Notes: generated from the letters alone by a model not told the origin. 64,000 nt of DNA from Pontiellaceae bacterium B12227 (GCA_029432775.1 JAROAZ010000001.1:496001-560000), one strand, 5' to 3'; shown: positions 29,501 through 37,158, counted from the stretch's first letter. Numbers and translations are program-made.

Positions 29501-30112
29501 CATGTCGGCAGTCGACGTATAGACATAGTTCGTGGTGAAAGCACCCCAGGTCAGAGTCATGTCAAACGTATTAGCAGCGGTGTGAGCAACGGTCAGATTG
29601 AACGCGGCCGTGTCACCAGCAAATTTCAACTTATCCGCATTCGTGAGCCCCGCCGAAGTGAGCTCACCCGACTTGTCTAAGTTCCCATCCAACTTAAAGT
29701 TACCAGCGGAGGTAGCGGCATCATCGCCACCAAATTCGACCTTCGGATTGAAATCCTTCAAGTCAAACTGAAGCGCCAGTGCCTGAACCCCATCACCAAA
29801 CCCGAGTTTTAAACTGTCATTAAGCGCCCAACCGGTGCCACCATACCCAATTTTAGCACCATCCGCGGTCGGATCAACCGCCAGGGTCTGAATCGTAAAA
29901 TCGATATTAAACGTCTCACCAATTGCCAGCGAAACCGCCGAGCTCGTTTCCGAATCTGTGAGAGCATAAGTACTCGCAATATCCCGGCTGCCATTAGCAT
30001 TAGTTATCGATCCAGAAACACTTGAACCTCCATCGAGGAGGATTTCCCCGTTGGCCACGACCGCGACTGACATAACGACTAGCAACGTCAACATAGTTAT
30101 TATTATTTTCAT
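26543..30112 (-). CDS. Secreted BNR_4-type beta-propeller protein, probable polysaccharide lyase, copy 2
   Basis: 1189 aa with a signal peptide. The N-terminal module (about 24-228) starts ILLDGGSSVSGSITNANG and is nearly identical to that of the 586-aa protein at 35093-36853, while the rest of that protein is different. The propeller (about 235-690) carries DNHHN, GDMHNYP and YWRSDNPYDISSF, the same histidine pattern as the other two BNR proteins. Two PKD-like domains follow, then a jelly-roll module (about 920-1060) and a LEYALGGNP C-terminal domain with YKRR and FMRLKLEINE. AAAGGA lies upstream of the ATG. It lies 30 nt downstream of the pseudogene at 30143-30443 and should be in the operon starting at 33898. 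Its fusion of module and propeller points to domain shuffling. Confidence 0.85.
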   Translation of the reverse strand: MKIIITMLTLLVVMSVAVVANGEILLDGGSSVSGSITNANGSRDIASTYALTDSETSSAVSLAIGETFNIDFTIQTLAVDPTADGAKIGYGGTGWALNDSLKLGFGDGVQALALQFDLKDFNPKVEFGGDDAATSAGNFKLDGNLDKSGELTSAGLTNADKLKFAGDTAAFNLTVAHTAANTFDMTLTWGAFTTNYVYTSTADMTSVSDFYVRINDLDVNLGYEITVIPPPKYPLYPRVNNLLMNDTSYDLTQETYQFEELWSVPRSSSTNMLDYMGKTPIVSRGTNTFIVYVDDDFRPVVTQIHADGTHESGYIDNMVYQPSEFYSNSGVARYYSALHNDNHHNFSIGMDKQGYLHIVGDMHNYPKQSMEHLPLRYYDNQIMYWRSDNPYDISSFSYYGDQALKCPQGSGFTYYTFFNDWNGELFMGSRAMQASSKRCIAMSRYDAQTGNWSVVGGTVPGEPNHPRFFYEDASRIPGDYSKTSLAGQFDRNNNMHCSAPTVGYDIVYPVIPDAIYNFHHTTHILYARSDDGGTSFVKADGSTPIVMPARVVPSANQADFVYAVNVTNSTPEYISTGVSLATDYREIPFVEMQQIFTNSNPDITYIMEWDQTQNSWIKHPNPSTRGAADFILQADPAGVLNWFNDDSSEMHRFWHPASTPVTITLPWSFKKMDAEYAKQTGNILGVAATTTDIYISKVIIGRPGLDLIVPTAETPTNHPPEITTAAAFNGTTLAVTASDADGDPLTYTWSKSYGPGAVLFSANGTEASSNTTLSVSAEGSYEIKVAISDGHSMRISTCTAYLYVSPDSPVVITEAGASPDTVTLQGTSTLSVTATNAAGGTATYTWSKVSGPGDVSFSVNGTAASSNTVASFSALGTYELQVSIINNAGIALSFCTVTAFAGDISSDDFQSNDWVGGTGWDGGWTVTAGGDTPPDIVELSGNYAVRLREGKNNQSITRTLANGIANGTLTFTWDVDTLNSDTEFGYAEIYDGSWHTVWSMNDSGNGVDADNSPDNLQRASVDLSAYGTVTEIRFRTSDNTGSWDMLFIDDVTIASKPYTFWAEYNNLYGQAAAYSADPDGDGINNLGEYALGGNPNTNDVADIMPIYSISEAGGTNWFNYIYKRRRDADVRNLTYEVQTATNLTSNAWTNNAEKAGSAIIDTDYESVTNRISSDGKDQAFMRLKLEINE
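29437..30050. repeat. Near-identical N-terminal module DNA, copy 1
   Basis: About 600 bp encoding the N-terminal module of the 26543-30112 protein align with 36186-36790 with long identical runs and few indels (for example the segment encoding NDLDVNLGYEIT). Similarity falls off on both sides, as expected after recombination or gene conversion of one module. Confidence 0.75.
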
Positions 30113-30142
30113 CGGCTCAGTCCTTTTCTGTTTAAAAATTGG

Positions 30143-30443
30143 TTATTCGTCGGTACCGATTTCAAGCCGCAAGAACTGCTGCATTTCAATCTCGGTAGAG
30201 ATGCGATCGGTGACCGATTCGGAGTCGGTATCCATGATTTCAGTTCCAGCTTCCTCGGTATTGTTTGTCCAGAAGCTGGAACCCAGATTGATGGTGGACG
30301 TTGTTCACGCCGCTTTCTCCCGCAAGATCAAACCACCCCGCCGTTCGAACCGCGATATCGCCATCCAATTGAATGGTTGCGGCATGGGCAGCGGCACAAA
30401 GGAGTCCCGCGATGAACAGAAGAGCTTTACGTCTGTTTTTCAT
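30143..30443 (-). pseudogene. Internally deleted BNR-lyase-family gene
   Basis: The ATG at 30443 starts a signal peptide and about 50 residues almost identical to the start of the 30443-33898 protein (TIQLDGDIAVRTAGW, LAGESGVNNV). The frame then shifts and an early stop follows. In another minus-strand frame the downstream DNA encodes the very end of a LEYALGGDP-type protein (FWTNNTEEAGTEI, then ESVTDRIST and QQFLRLEIGTDE) ending in the TAA at 30143-30145. This is what remains of a gene of over 3 kb after a large internal deletion. Its ATG overlaps the stop of the upstream gene (TAATG). Confidence 0.85.
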
Positions 30444-33400
30444 TATCGAATCTCCGCTTCCACCTTGAAGAAGGCGTTGGACGGTGTGAGATCGAATTCA
30501 ACCTCGTCGTCCGGCGGGGTCTGGGCGACGGTCCAGTCGCGCGCCACGCTCCAACCGGTCAGATCGGGACTTTGCTGGATACGGTAGCGCACGCCAGCCT
30601 GGCTGGGCCACGAGATGCGGACTTTTCCAAGGTCTGGAAGAACGGTTCCCCCGTTGATGCCGAACATGGACGCGGGATCTTCCGGGTCGGTGCCGAGACG
30701 AATTTCCGCTAGGTTGCTCTGGCCATCGCCATCCTTGTCGCCGTTAGGTTCGTAGATGATCACGTTGGCGAAAGTGCTTTGTGCATCGGGGTTGATTTCC
30801 CCCGAGTTGTCGGCGTTGACAAAATCCAGATAGTTTTTCTGCTCGGTGTTGAGCGCGAGCAGCTGGCCGATCGCAATCGAATACCGATTGGTTCCGCCAG
30901 CGTATTCCCCGTCGCGGTCCATGATGTAGAGGCCGTTGTCGCTGCCGTGCAACTTGATCAGGTCATAGCGGCCGCCGCTAAAGTCCCAGCTGGGGGTATC
31001 GGTCATGGCAATCGCATGAAGCTCTCCTTCATTGGGACAACTGAAGTCGAATTCGATCACGGTGTCCGGCGTCATCAGATAGTCGATGGGAAAGGCTTTC
31101 CACAGGTCGCCGATGAAGCGAACCCCCGCCCCACCCTCGACTACCTCGACGGTTCCGGTGCGGTCGAAAAAGTCATTGTCGTTCACGAAGCTTTCGAAGG
31201 CCTGCGAGGAGAAGTCGATCGCAACGTATCCATTGGCCAGAACGGGAGGAAGGCCATTCACATCAACGGTGCAGCTGGAGCTCGCGCTACCCGCGCTATT
31301 CGAGACGATGACCTGCAGTTCATAGGTACCGGTTGCATCGAAGGAGGCTTCGGTGGTTGAGCTGGCGGTGGTGCCATTGATGCTGAAGGAAACGCTTCCC
31401 GGCCCGCTCGACTTAAACCAGGTGTAGGTTGCATTTCCGCCTGCCGCCGCGTTGGTGGCACTGACCGTAAGAGTGGTTGTTTCCCCCAGCGTGAGCGTGT
31501 CTGGTGATGCATGGGAATCGGTCGTGATATGCGGAACATTTGGATCGCCGACCACATGGCGGAACGTGCAAGTGGAGATGCGCGTTTCGATGCCGTCGGA
31601 CACAGCCACTTTTAACTCGTAACTTCCAGACTGCGTAAACGTGGCTACCGTGTTGGAGCTGGCCTCGGTTCCGTTCTGGGAAAACGAAACGTCGGCAGGA
31701 CCATAGGCCATGGACCAGGTGTAGGTGAGCGGGTCGCCATCGGCATCGGTTGCGGCGACCGAAAGGGCCGTTCCGTTGAACGCGGCAGCTCCTGTTATTT
31801 CCGGCGGGTGATTGGTTACAGGATCTGTCGGAGGTGTGATCAGGCCGAGTCCCGGACGCGTGATCTCCATACGTTTTACAACCAGCTCGCCGGTCGCGGC
31901 ATCCTCGCAGAGCACCTGAAGATTGCCGGTCATTTTCACATACTCGCGGTCGTACGCTTTCACCCGATTCCAATCGGCCGTAACCACCGTGTTGGAAACA
32001 GTATCCCAGAAACGGGTCACCTTGCTTTCATTAATGACCGTCATGACTCCAGCCGGGTCGGTGAAAAAATATTGATAGTCGGAAACCACGTCTTCGTAAC
32101 CGGTCCATCCGTCGGCGGCGCTCCAGCCGAAAAGCTGCGTCGGCCCCTGCGAGAGAATGGTCAGTCCATCCGTATGCTTGGGCTTACAAAGCACATACGG
32201 ATTGTTGGAGATGTCGTGTGCAACCTGTACGGAGGCGTTGAGATATTCCTGGTTGTCCGGATCGGACAAATAATCGGTTGTATAGATGACCTCCGCCTGG
32301 TTGGCGCCGGCTTCTGCGCGGGCGGGCATGCTGACGACGGAACCATCCGTTTTTTTCATGGTAACGCCGCCGTCGGTGGATTGAAGATACAACAGGTCGG
32401 TCAGGACGGCCCAAACTGTCTGCACGACATCGGCATCATAATTCAGAATTCCCGTTGCCATATGCATTCTGTTCTGGCGGTCGAAACTGAGATCGCCGTA
32501 CATTTTCACATAAGTGCCGCCGTTTTCGGCATTGTCTTCCCAGAAGGTGACATCGTAGCCGTCGGGTTCGAAGGCTTTGCCACCGACGATGCTCCACGTA
32601 CCATTTTCGGCATCATAGCGACTGGTGGTCTGTGCACGCCGCCCCATTTTGAGCGGGTCGCCTTGAAAGGTGCGCGAGCTGAAAAAGAGTTCGCCTTCCA
32701 GATCCTTATGAAACTGCAGATAGGTGAACCCATATCCCTGAGGGCAGGTGGTCGGATCGTCGCCTCTGAAGCTGAAACTGGAAATATCACCTGGGTTGTC
32801 GGAGCGCCAGTAGAGGCAGTTCGAATTGAAATAACGCATGGGCAAATGATCCATATTACCCGCTACATCAGGAAAGTTATGCATGTCGCCGGCAATATGA
32901 ATGTAGCCGTCTTTATCAATGCTCATGCATAAATCGTGATGACCGTCGGCTTCGATCATGCGGTAAAAATCGGGGCCGACGATATCATTGTCTGGATCGG
33001 CATCTGAATTGGCATAAAAATCCTCGGTCTGATATTCCACATTATCAAGATAGGCTTCTTCAACCGTATCACCCGTTATTTTTGCAATTTTAACCCGTCG
33101 TTCGGCGTCTGCAAACACCACAAACGTGCTGTCGTTCCAGGAAACAAGCGGGGTGCCGTGGCTATCGTTAAAGACGGGATATGGGTAGGTAGCGGTACGG
33201 AAGATTTCGGAATAGGAATAACTTTCACTAGTCAGGTCATAAGCCACCTTATTACTGTAGAGTTGGGCGGCCTCGGCGTAGAGGGGGTATTGGACAGGCG
33301 GGTTGGTTTCCGCTGCAACGGTATAGTCCAGGAGCAGTGCATTCAGGATTCCTTTTGTGTTTGGATATCCCACGTTCACGCTGTAGTTGATCAACCAGGT

Positions 33401-33898
33401 CGACACATTGTTTTCAGTAAGAGGAATCAAGCCATCCAGCTCCTTGCCGGCACCATACTCCACCAGCGAATCGGCAAGCTCCGCGATCACCACGGTGCTG
33501 ATTCCGTCAGAAACGTCGAATCCCTCTCCCGTGCCCAGGCTTCCCACCAGGAAGGAAGCCGACAGACTTTCAAGATTTCCACCGGAAATCGAAAGGGTCA
33601 GATCGAGCGACTCCGAACCATCGATCCGCGTATCGCTTGACCCTCCTGTAACGGAAAGGCCGACATTCTGCACCGTAACATGCTGCCCGGCGTTTGCCGT
33701 GGCCGTGACGGTAAAGGTGATCCCGTTCGTATCGGTATAGGAGATCGGCTGCACGTTATTCACACCGCTTTCGCCAGCAAGATCAAGCCACCCCGCCGTT
33801 CGAACTGCGATATCACCGCCCAGCTGAATGGTTTCGGCATGGACCGTTATACATAGGAGTCCAGCGATGAATAGCAGGGCTGTAAGTTGTTTGCGCAT
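30443..33898 (-). CDS. Secreted BNR_4-type beta-propeller protein, probable polysaccharide lyase, copy 3
   Basis: 1151 aa with a signal peptide. The N-terminal sandwich module is close to that of the 14497-17826 protein, and a BNR_4-type propeller follows with DGHHD, GDMHNFP and YWRSDNPGDISSF. Two PKD-like domains come next, then the roughly 165-aa module shared with the beta-helix lyase at 5427-9533 (AIDFS...VIIYEP), a calcium-type repeat (DKDGDGQSNLAEIRLGTDP) and the second kind of C-terminal domain, ending FFKVEAEIR. It therefore pairs the front of one paralogue group with the tail of another. Transcription is expected from the promoter at 34023; the stop overlaps the start of the pseudogene downstream. 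An ulvan-lyase-like activity is suggested by the histidine spacing only. Confidence 0.85.
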   Translation of the reverse strand: MRKQLTALLFIAGLLCITVHAETIQLGGDIAVRTAGWLDLAGESGVNNVQPISYTDTNGITFTVTATANAGQHVTVQNVGLSVTGGSSDTRIDGSESLDLTLSISGGNLESLSASFLVGSLGTGEGFDVSDGISTVVIAELADSLVEYGAGKELDGLIPLTENNVSTWLINYSVNVGYPNTKGILNALLLDYTVAAETNPPVQYPLYAEAAQLYSNKVAYDLTSESYSYSEIFRTATYPYPVFNDSHGTPLVSWNDSTFVVFADAERRVKIAKITGDTVEEAYLDNVEYQTEDFYANSDADPDNDIVGPDFYRMIEADGHHDLCMSIDKDGYIHIAGDMHNFPDVAGNMDHLPMRYFNSNCLYWRSDNPGDISSFSFRGDDPTTCPQGYGFTYLQFHKDLEGELFFSSRTFQGDPLKMGRRAQTTSRYDAENGTWSIVGGKAFEPDGYDVTFWEDNAENGGTYVKMYGDLSFDRQNRMHMATGILNYDADVVQTVWAVLTDLLYLQSTDGGVTMKKTDGSVVSMPARAEAGANQAEVIYTTDYLSDPDNQEYLNASVQVAHDISNNPYVLCKPKHTDGLTILSQGPTQLFGWSAADGWTGYEDVVSDYQYFFTDPAGVMTVINESKVTRFWDTVSNTVVTADWNRVKAYDREYVKMTGNLQVLCEDAATGELVVKRMEITRPGLGLITPPTDPVTNHPPEITGAAAFNGTALSVAATDADGDPLTYTWSMAYGPADVSFSQNGTEASSNTVATFTQSGSYELKVAVSDGIETRISTCTFRHVVGDPNVPHITTDSHASPDTLTLGETTTLTVSATNAAAGGNATYTWFKSSGPGSVSFSINGTTASSTTEASFDATGTYELQVIVSNSAGSASSSCTVDVNGLPPVLANGYVAIDFSSQAFESFVNDNDFFDRTGTVEVVEGGAGVRFIGDLWKAFPIDYLMTPDTVIEFDFSCPNEGELHAIAMTDTPSWDFSGGRYDLIKLHGSDNGLYIMDRDGEYAGGTNRYSIAIGQLLALNTEQKNYLDFVNADNSGEINPDAQSTFANVIIYEPNGDKDGDGQSNLAEIRLGTDPEDPASMFGINGGTVLPDLGKVRISWPSQAGVRYRIQQSPDLTGWSVARDWTVAQTPPDDEVEFDLTPSNAFFKVEAEIR

Positions 33899-34022
33899 AG
33901 GGGAAATTTCCTTTTAAAAGCATTTAACCCAGGCCACATTATTTTGTTTATGTGGAAATTGAGTTCAGCGTTTTTTGCCTAAGTTCGAGATTTCAGCATG
34001 AAACCTATTGGTAGCATCGCGT

Positions 34023-34052
34023 GGAGACGCAAAGTTGTTTGTTTTTTGGACA
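34023..34052 (-). promoter_or_regulatory. ECF-type promoter TGTCC-N18-CGTCTCC of the 30443-33898 operon
   Basis: Minus strand: TGTCC at 34052-34048, 18-nt spacer, CGTCTCC at 34029-34023, 125 nt before the ATG. It lies downstream of the terminator at 34192, so it gives the BNR operon its own start. The spacer is similar to that at 17953 because the whole region is duplicated. Confidence 0.75.
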
Positions 34053-34191
34053 CGGAATCACTAGGTAATAGCCCGAAAGATGCGGGTGCTACCCTGTAGC
34101 GCAGGCCTCCAGTCGACCCTGATAAAAACTGTATTCAATATAAGCTTTTTTCGTTTTGGGCGTCCCGCAGCGCCTAGCAGGATCCGGGTAC

Positions 34192-34222
34192 AAAAAAGCC
34201 CCGCCAAAAACGACAGGGCTTC
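34192..34222 (-). terminator. Rho-independent terminator after the PEP-CTERM gene
   Basis: Read on the minus strand, AAGCCC and GGGCTT form a stem followed by a run of T residues, starting about 20 nt after the stop codon of the 34243-35010 gene. Confidence 0.7.
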
Positions 34223-34242
34223 GCTCAATCGTGAGGATTGAT

Positions 34243-35010
34243 CTAGATCGTGAAGGTACGGCGAATAGCAACCATACCAACACCAACCATCGCAACCAGT
34301 CCCAACGTGGCTGGTTCCGGAATAACAGAAACAGACATATTGCTGACCGTGAAGTTATTGTCATGACCAGCAACAGCGTTGATGCGGATACCGATTCCAC
34401 TGATGAAATCCATCCCGTCTGCCGTTGCATTGGCAAGGCCGGTGGTTCCAAACGTCATGTCGTCCCATGTGAGGGATACATCAAACAGGTTTGCGGCCGT
34501 CTTGGTCACGGAATACGAGACATCCACAACAGAACCGCTAGTATCGAACGCGCTGGTAGGTATAAGAGCATCCGACAATACAGACTGATCGTATGATCCG
34601 ATGGCTGTCGGGCTCATGTTGTCACCCACGCCAATACCTGCGACGTTGGCTGCAGTTAAAGGACCCCAGTCCATTCTGACACTCGCGCCGCCCTGACCGC
34701 TTTCATCCCACATCGCGAAGCGAAAATCCTGAGGGTCACTCAGTGCATCTGCGTTCATCGTGGTGGTAAAGGACATGGTTACGGTATCGCCGATCCCGAA
34801 AGCTTCAGCGGTAAAATCACCCGATGATGCCAACTGATAGGCCCATGCGCCTTTCGAGGTCGCTGCGGTGAACCCGGTGGCGGACTCGCCGGTCAGGCTG
34901 ATTGAGCTAGCGTTGGCTGTGCCTGTCTGCCACGTATTGCCCAATGTAATCACTCCTGCCTGGGCACCGAGTGCTATCGCAGAAGCTGCTACTAGTAATA
35001 ATTTTTTCAT
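34243..35010 (-). CDS. PEP-CTERM sorting-domain protein
   Basis: 255 aa with a signal peptide (MKKLLLVAASAIALGAQAG). The middle is a single beta-rich module without known catalytic residues; its layout (FxxGDTVTMSF..., SMWDES-like stretch, SNMSVSVI) resembles the second module of the 586-aa protein encoded upstream. The C-terminus is a textbook PEP-CTERM tag: IPEPATLGLVAMVGVGMVAI followed by RR. Such proteins are processed by an exosortase, not encoded here, and delivered to the cell surface or matrix. It is followed by a terminator. The gene's 3' end is the intact partner of the remnant at 18135-18246. Function of the exported domain unknown. Confidence 0.9.
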   Translation of the reverse strand: MKKLLLVAASAIALGAQAGVITLGNTWQTGTANASSISLTGESATGFTAATSKGAWAYQLASSGDFTAEAFGIGDTVTMSFTTTMNADALSDPQDFRFAMWDESGQGGASVRMDWGPLTAANVAGIGVGDNMSPTAIGSYDQSVLSDALIPTSAFDTSGSVVDVSYSVTKTAANLFDVSLTWDDMTFGTTGLANATADGMDFISGIGIRINAVAGHDNNFTVSNMSVSVIPEPATLGLVAMVGVGMVAIRRTFTI

Positions 35011-35050
35011 CTATTTCTCCTTTTGTCCTTCTGTTGTTCTTCCGAGCCGC

Positions 35051-35069
35051 ACCCCGCCAAATGCGGGGT
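35051..35069. other. Perfect 7-bp inverted repeat between two co-directional genes
   Basis: ACCCCGC-CAAAT-GCGGGGT lies in the 82-bp gap between 35093-36853 and 34243-35010. No T-run follows on the transcribed strand, so it is more likely an mRNA stem that stabilises or separates the two coding parts than a terminator. Confidence 0.5.
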
Positions 35070-35092
35070 ACTGCGCGGGAAAATCCAATCTG

Positions 35093-36853
35093 TTAATCGG
35101 CCAATTCTACCTTCAGTTTCATGAACTGCTTGCCTTCAGTGGCCGTTGAAACGGTGTTGGTCACGGTTTCGAATCCATTGGCCACTGCGGAAACGGTTTC
35201 GGACGTATTCGTGTTATCCAAACCACCAGTCACCAAGTCTGTTCCGTCGAGCACCGTGTAGGTCAGCTTAGGATCAGCCGGATTCTGGCGGTTATAGACA
35301 TGGTGCAGGAAGCCACCATTCACTTCAGATTTCGGCAGGTAAACATCCGCATCATCCACTAGCGGATCGCCACCCAGAGCATATTCGAGCAGGTTGTTCA
35401 TGCCATCGCCTAATCCGCCATTCTCAGCATCATAGCCGAGGCCATCATTCACACCTGCCGTAAGGCCGTTGTCGGTGGCCCAACTATCATATCCTTCGAA
35501 GTTCGGGTTGGAGATTACGAGCTTCATGTTGCTGATGATCAGGGCATTGTCGTCGGTCTGCCTGAAGCGGAAACCCAGTTCGTTCAGCGAGTCCATATTC
35601 GCCGAGATGGTCAAATCGTTCGTCACCGACAGGTCATCATAGCTCATAATGGCCACCACGTCGGTCAGCGAAGTACGCGTCATGGAGATCACGAAATCCG
35701 CTGACTGACCGATTCCATTAATTACAGTGCTCGGGGTTCCAACCGAGTCAACCGCACCGGCTACGGAACCGATATCCGCCGGGCCCGACACACTGTCACT
35801 CCCAAGCCGCATATACACTGTGTCCACCGCACCCCAATCGATCTGGAAAGAGACCGCGTTATCGCTTTCGATACCCGAATCCCACATAGATCCCTGGAGG
35901 CCCGCACTTTCGGCATTGAAGGCCATGGTCGAACCCGCACCCGCCGTAAACGACCATGTTGCGGTTTCCCCCACCTGGAACGGAGCATCAAAGGAATTCG
36001 CATCCATCTGATACATAAAGCGCTTATCGTTGGTGGCGAGGCTGTTTGTCATTTCAACCGAGAACCCGTCGGCGGAGGATGCCAGCACGGCCATGTTGCT
36101 CGAACCATCCCGGAACTCCCAGTCGGCGGCAAATTCGACATTGCCAACCGGAGGATTTGTAGATGTTGGCTGCCCGGGAATGATGGTGATCTCATAACCC
36201 AAATTCACATCGAGATCGTTAATTCTCACATAAAAGTCACTAACCGACGCCATGTCAACAGTGGACGTATAGGCATAGTTAGCTTCCCAACCACCCCAGT
36301 CCAATGTCATGTCAAACGTATTAGCAGCGGTGTGATCCACGGTCAGGTTGAACGTGGCCGTATCGCCGACAAACTTCAACTTTTCCGCATTCGTAAGCCC
36401 CGCCGATGTGATCTCAGCCGATCCGCTTTCAAACTTAAAGTCACCAGCAGAGGTAGCAGCAGAATCGCCACCAAGTTGGAGCTTCGGGTTAAAATCTTTC
36501 AATTGAAACTGAAGCGCCAGTGCCTGAGCCCCATCGCCAAAACCGAGTTTCAGACCGTCATTAAGCGCCCAACCGGTGCCACCATATCCAATTTTAGTGC
36601 CCAGCGGCGTGTTGGTATCAACTGACAGGGTCTGAATCGTAAAACCCATATTAAACGTCTCACCAATGGCCAACGAAACCGCCGACCCCCCATCCGTGAG
36701 AGCATAACTGTCCGAAATATCCCTGCCACCATTAGCATTGGTTATCGATCCGGAAACACTTGAGCCTCCATCAAGCTGGATCGCTCCCTGCGCCGCCGAA
36801 GCCGCCAAAGCGGCTAAACTCGCCATCATTATTCCTATCTTTTTATTCATCAT
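35093..36853 (-). CDS. Secreted modular protein with LEYALGGDP-type C-terminal domain, paralogue-cassette partner of 293-2239
   Basis: 586 aa with a signal peptide (to about 23). The first module (about 24-228) is nearly identical to that of the BNR protein at 26543-30112. The second (about 240-455) is a beta-sandwich resembling the PEP-CTERM protein encoded downstream. The last 110 residues hold LLEYALGGDP, VYNRQ and the terminal FMKLKVELAD, the same end as the 648-aa protein at 293-2239. No catalytic residues are recognised, so a surface-binding role is inferred. It is divergent from the second kinase and carries the ECF-type promoter at 36917, which makes it a likely direct target of the neighbouring sigma factor. 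Confidence 0.85.
   Translation of the reverse strand: MMNKKIGIMMASLAALAASAAQGAIQLDGGSSVSGSITNANGGRDISDSYALTDGGSAVSLAIGETFNMGFTIQTLSVDTNTPLGTKIGYGGTGWALNDGLKLGFGDGAQALALQFQLKDFNPKLQLGGDSAATSAGDFKFESGSAEITSAGLTNAEKLKFVGDTATFNLTVDHTAANTFDMTLDWGGWEANYAYTSTVDMASVSDFYVRINDLDVNLGYEITIIPGQPTSTNPPVGNVEFAADWEFRDGSSNMAVLASSADGFSVEMTNSLATNDKRFMYQMDANSFDAPFQVGETATWSFTAGAGSTMAFNAESAGLQGSMWDSGIESDNAVSFQIDWGAVDTVYMRLGSDSVSGPADIGSVAGAVDSVGTPSTVINGIGQSADFVISMTRTSLTDVVAIMSYDDLSVTNDLTISANMDSLNELGFRFRQTDDNALIISNMKLVISNPNFEGYDSWATDNGLTAGVNDGLGYDAENGGLGDGMNNLLEYALGGDPLVDDADVYLPKSEVNGGFLHHVYNRQNPADPKLTYTVLDGTDLVTGGLDNTNTSETVSAVANGFETVTNTVSTATEGKQFMKLKVELAD
36186..36790. repeat. Near-identical N-terminal module DNA, copy 2
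   Basis: Counterpart of 29437-30050. The copies differ mainly at scattered positions and in a short indel near the SGELTSAG/SAEITSAG stretch. Confidence 0.75.
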
Positions 36854-36916
36854 TTTCTCATCTCCTAGTTATCTGATTCTCAGCGTATAGACCCTCTGTC
36901 TTCCTTCAGTTACGGT

Positions 36917-36946
36917 GGAGACGGAAAACCCATCAGAAGTTGGACA
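36917..36946 (-). promoter_or_regulatory. ECF-type promoter TGTCC-N18-CGTCTCC of the 35093-36853 gene
   Basis: Minus strand: TGTCC at 36946-36942, 18-nt spacer, CGTCTCC at 36923-36917, 64 nt before the ATG. It lies in the 305-bp divergent region shared with the second kinase (36854-37158). No clear kinase promoter was recognised in the rest of that region. Confidence 0.78.
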
Positions 36947-37158
36947 CAAAATAATATGTTTTATTTTCGTACAATCATTCAATACCTCGGTTTTTACAGA
37001 AACTGCCCCATTTTTCTTAAAAAATGGCTAAATCATTCTCCCCGTATGCCCTCCACTATAGTAGATTTTTCTCGGCAAAAGAAATATGCCTGCGATTTCG
37101 CTCGTAACCGCCAATACCAATAAAACGAAATGTAGTCGTGAAAACAAGCGGAGAACAT

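Larger units (their letters stand above)
33899..34335. repeat. Duplicated upstream region, copy 2
   Basis: Counterpart of 17827-18250. It runs from the BNR gene start through the ECF-type promoter into the end of the PEP-CTERM gene, here intact and with a terminator at 34192-34222. Confidence 0.75.

Noticed and set aside
34089-34451. A 120-aa minus-strand frame as a gene
   Set aside because: It is an out-of-frame shadow of the PEP-CTERM gene end and the following non-coding DNA.
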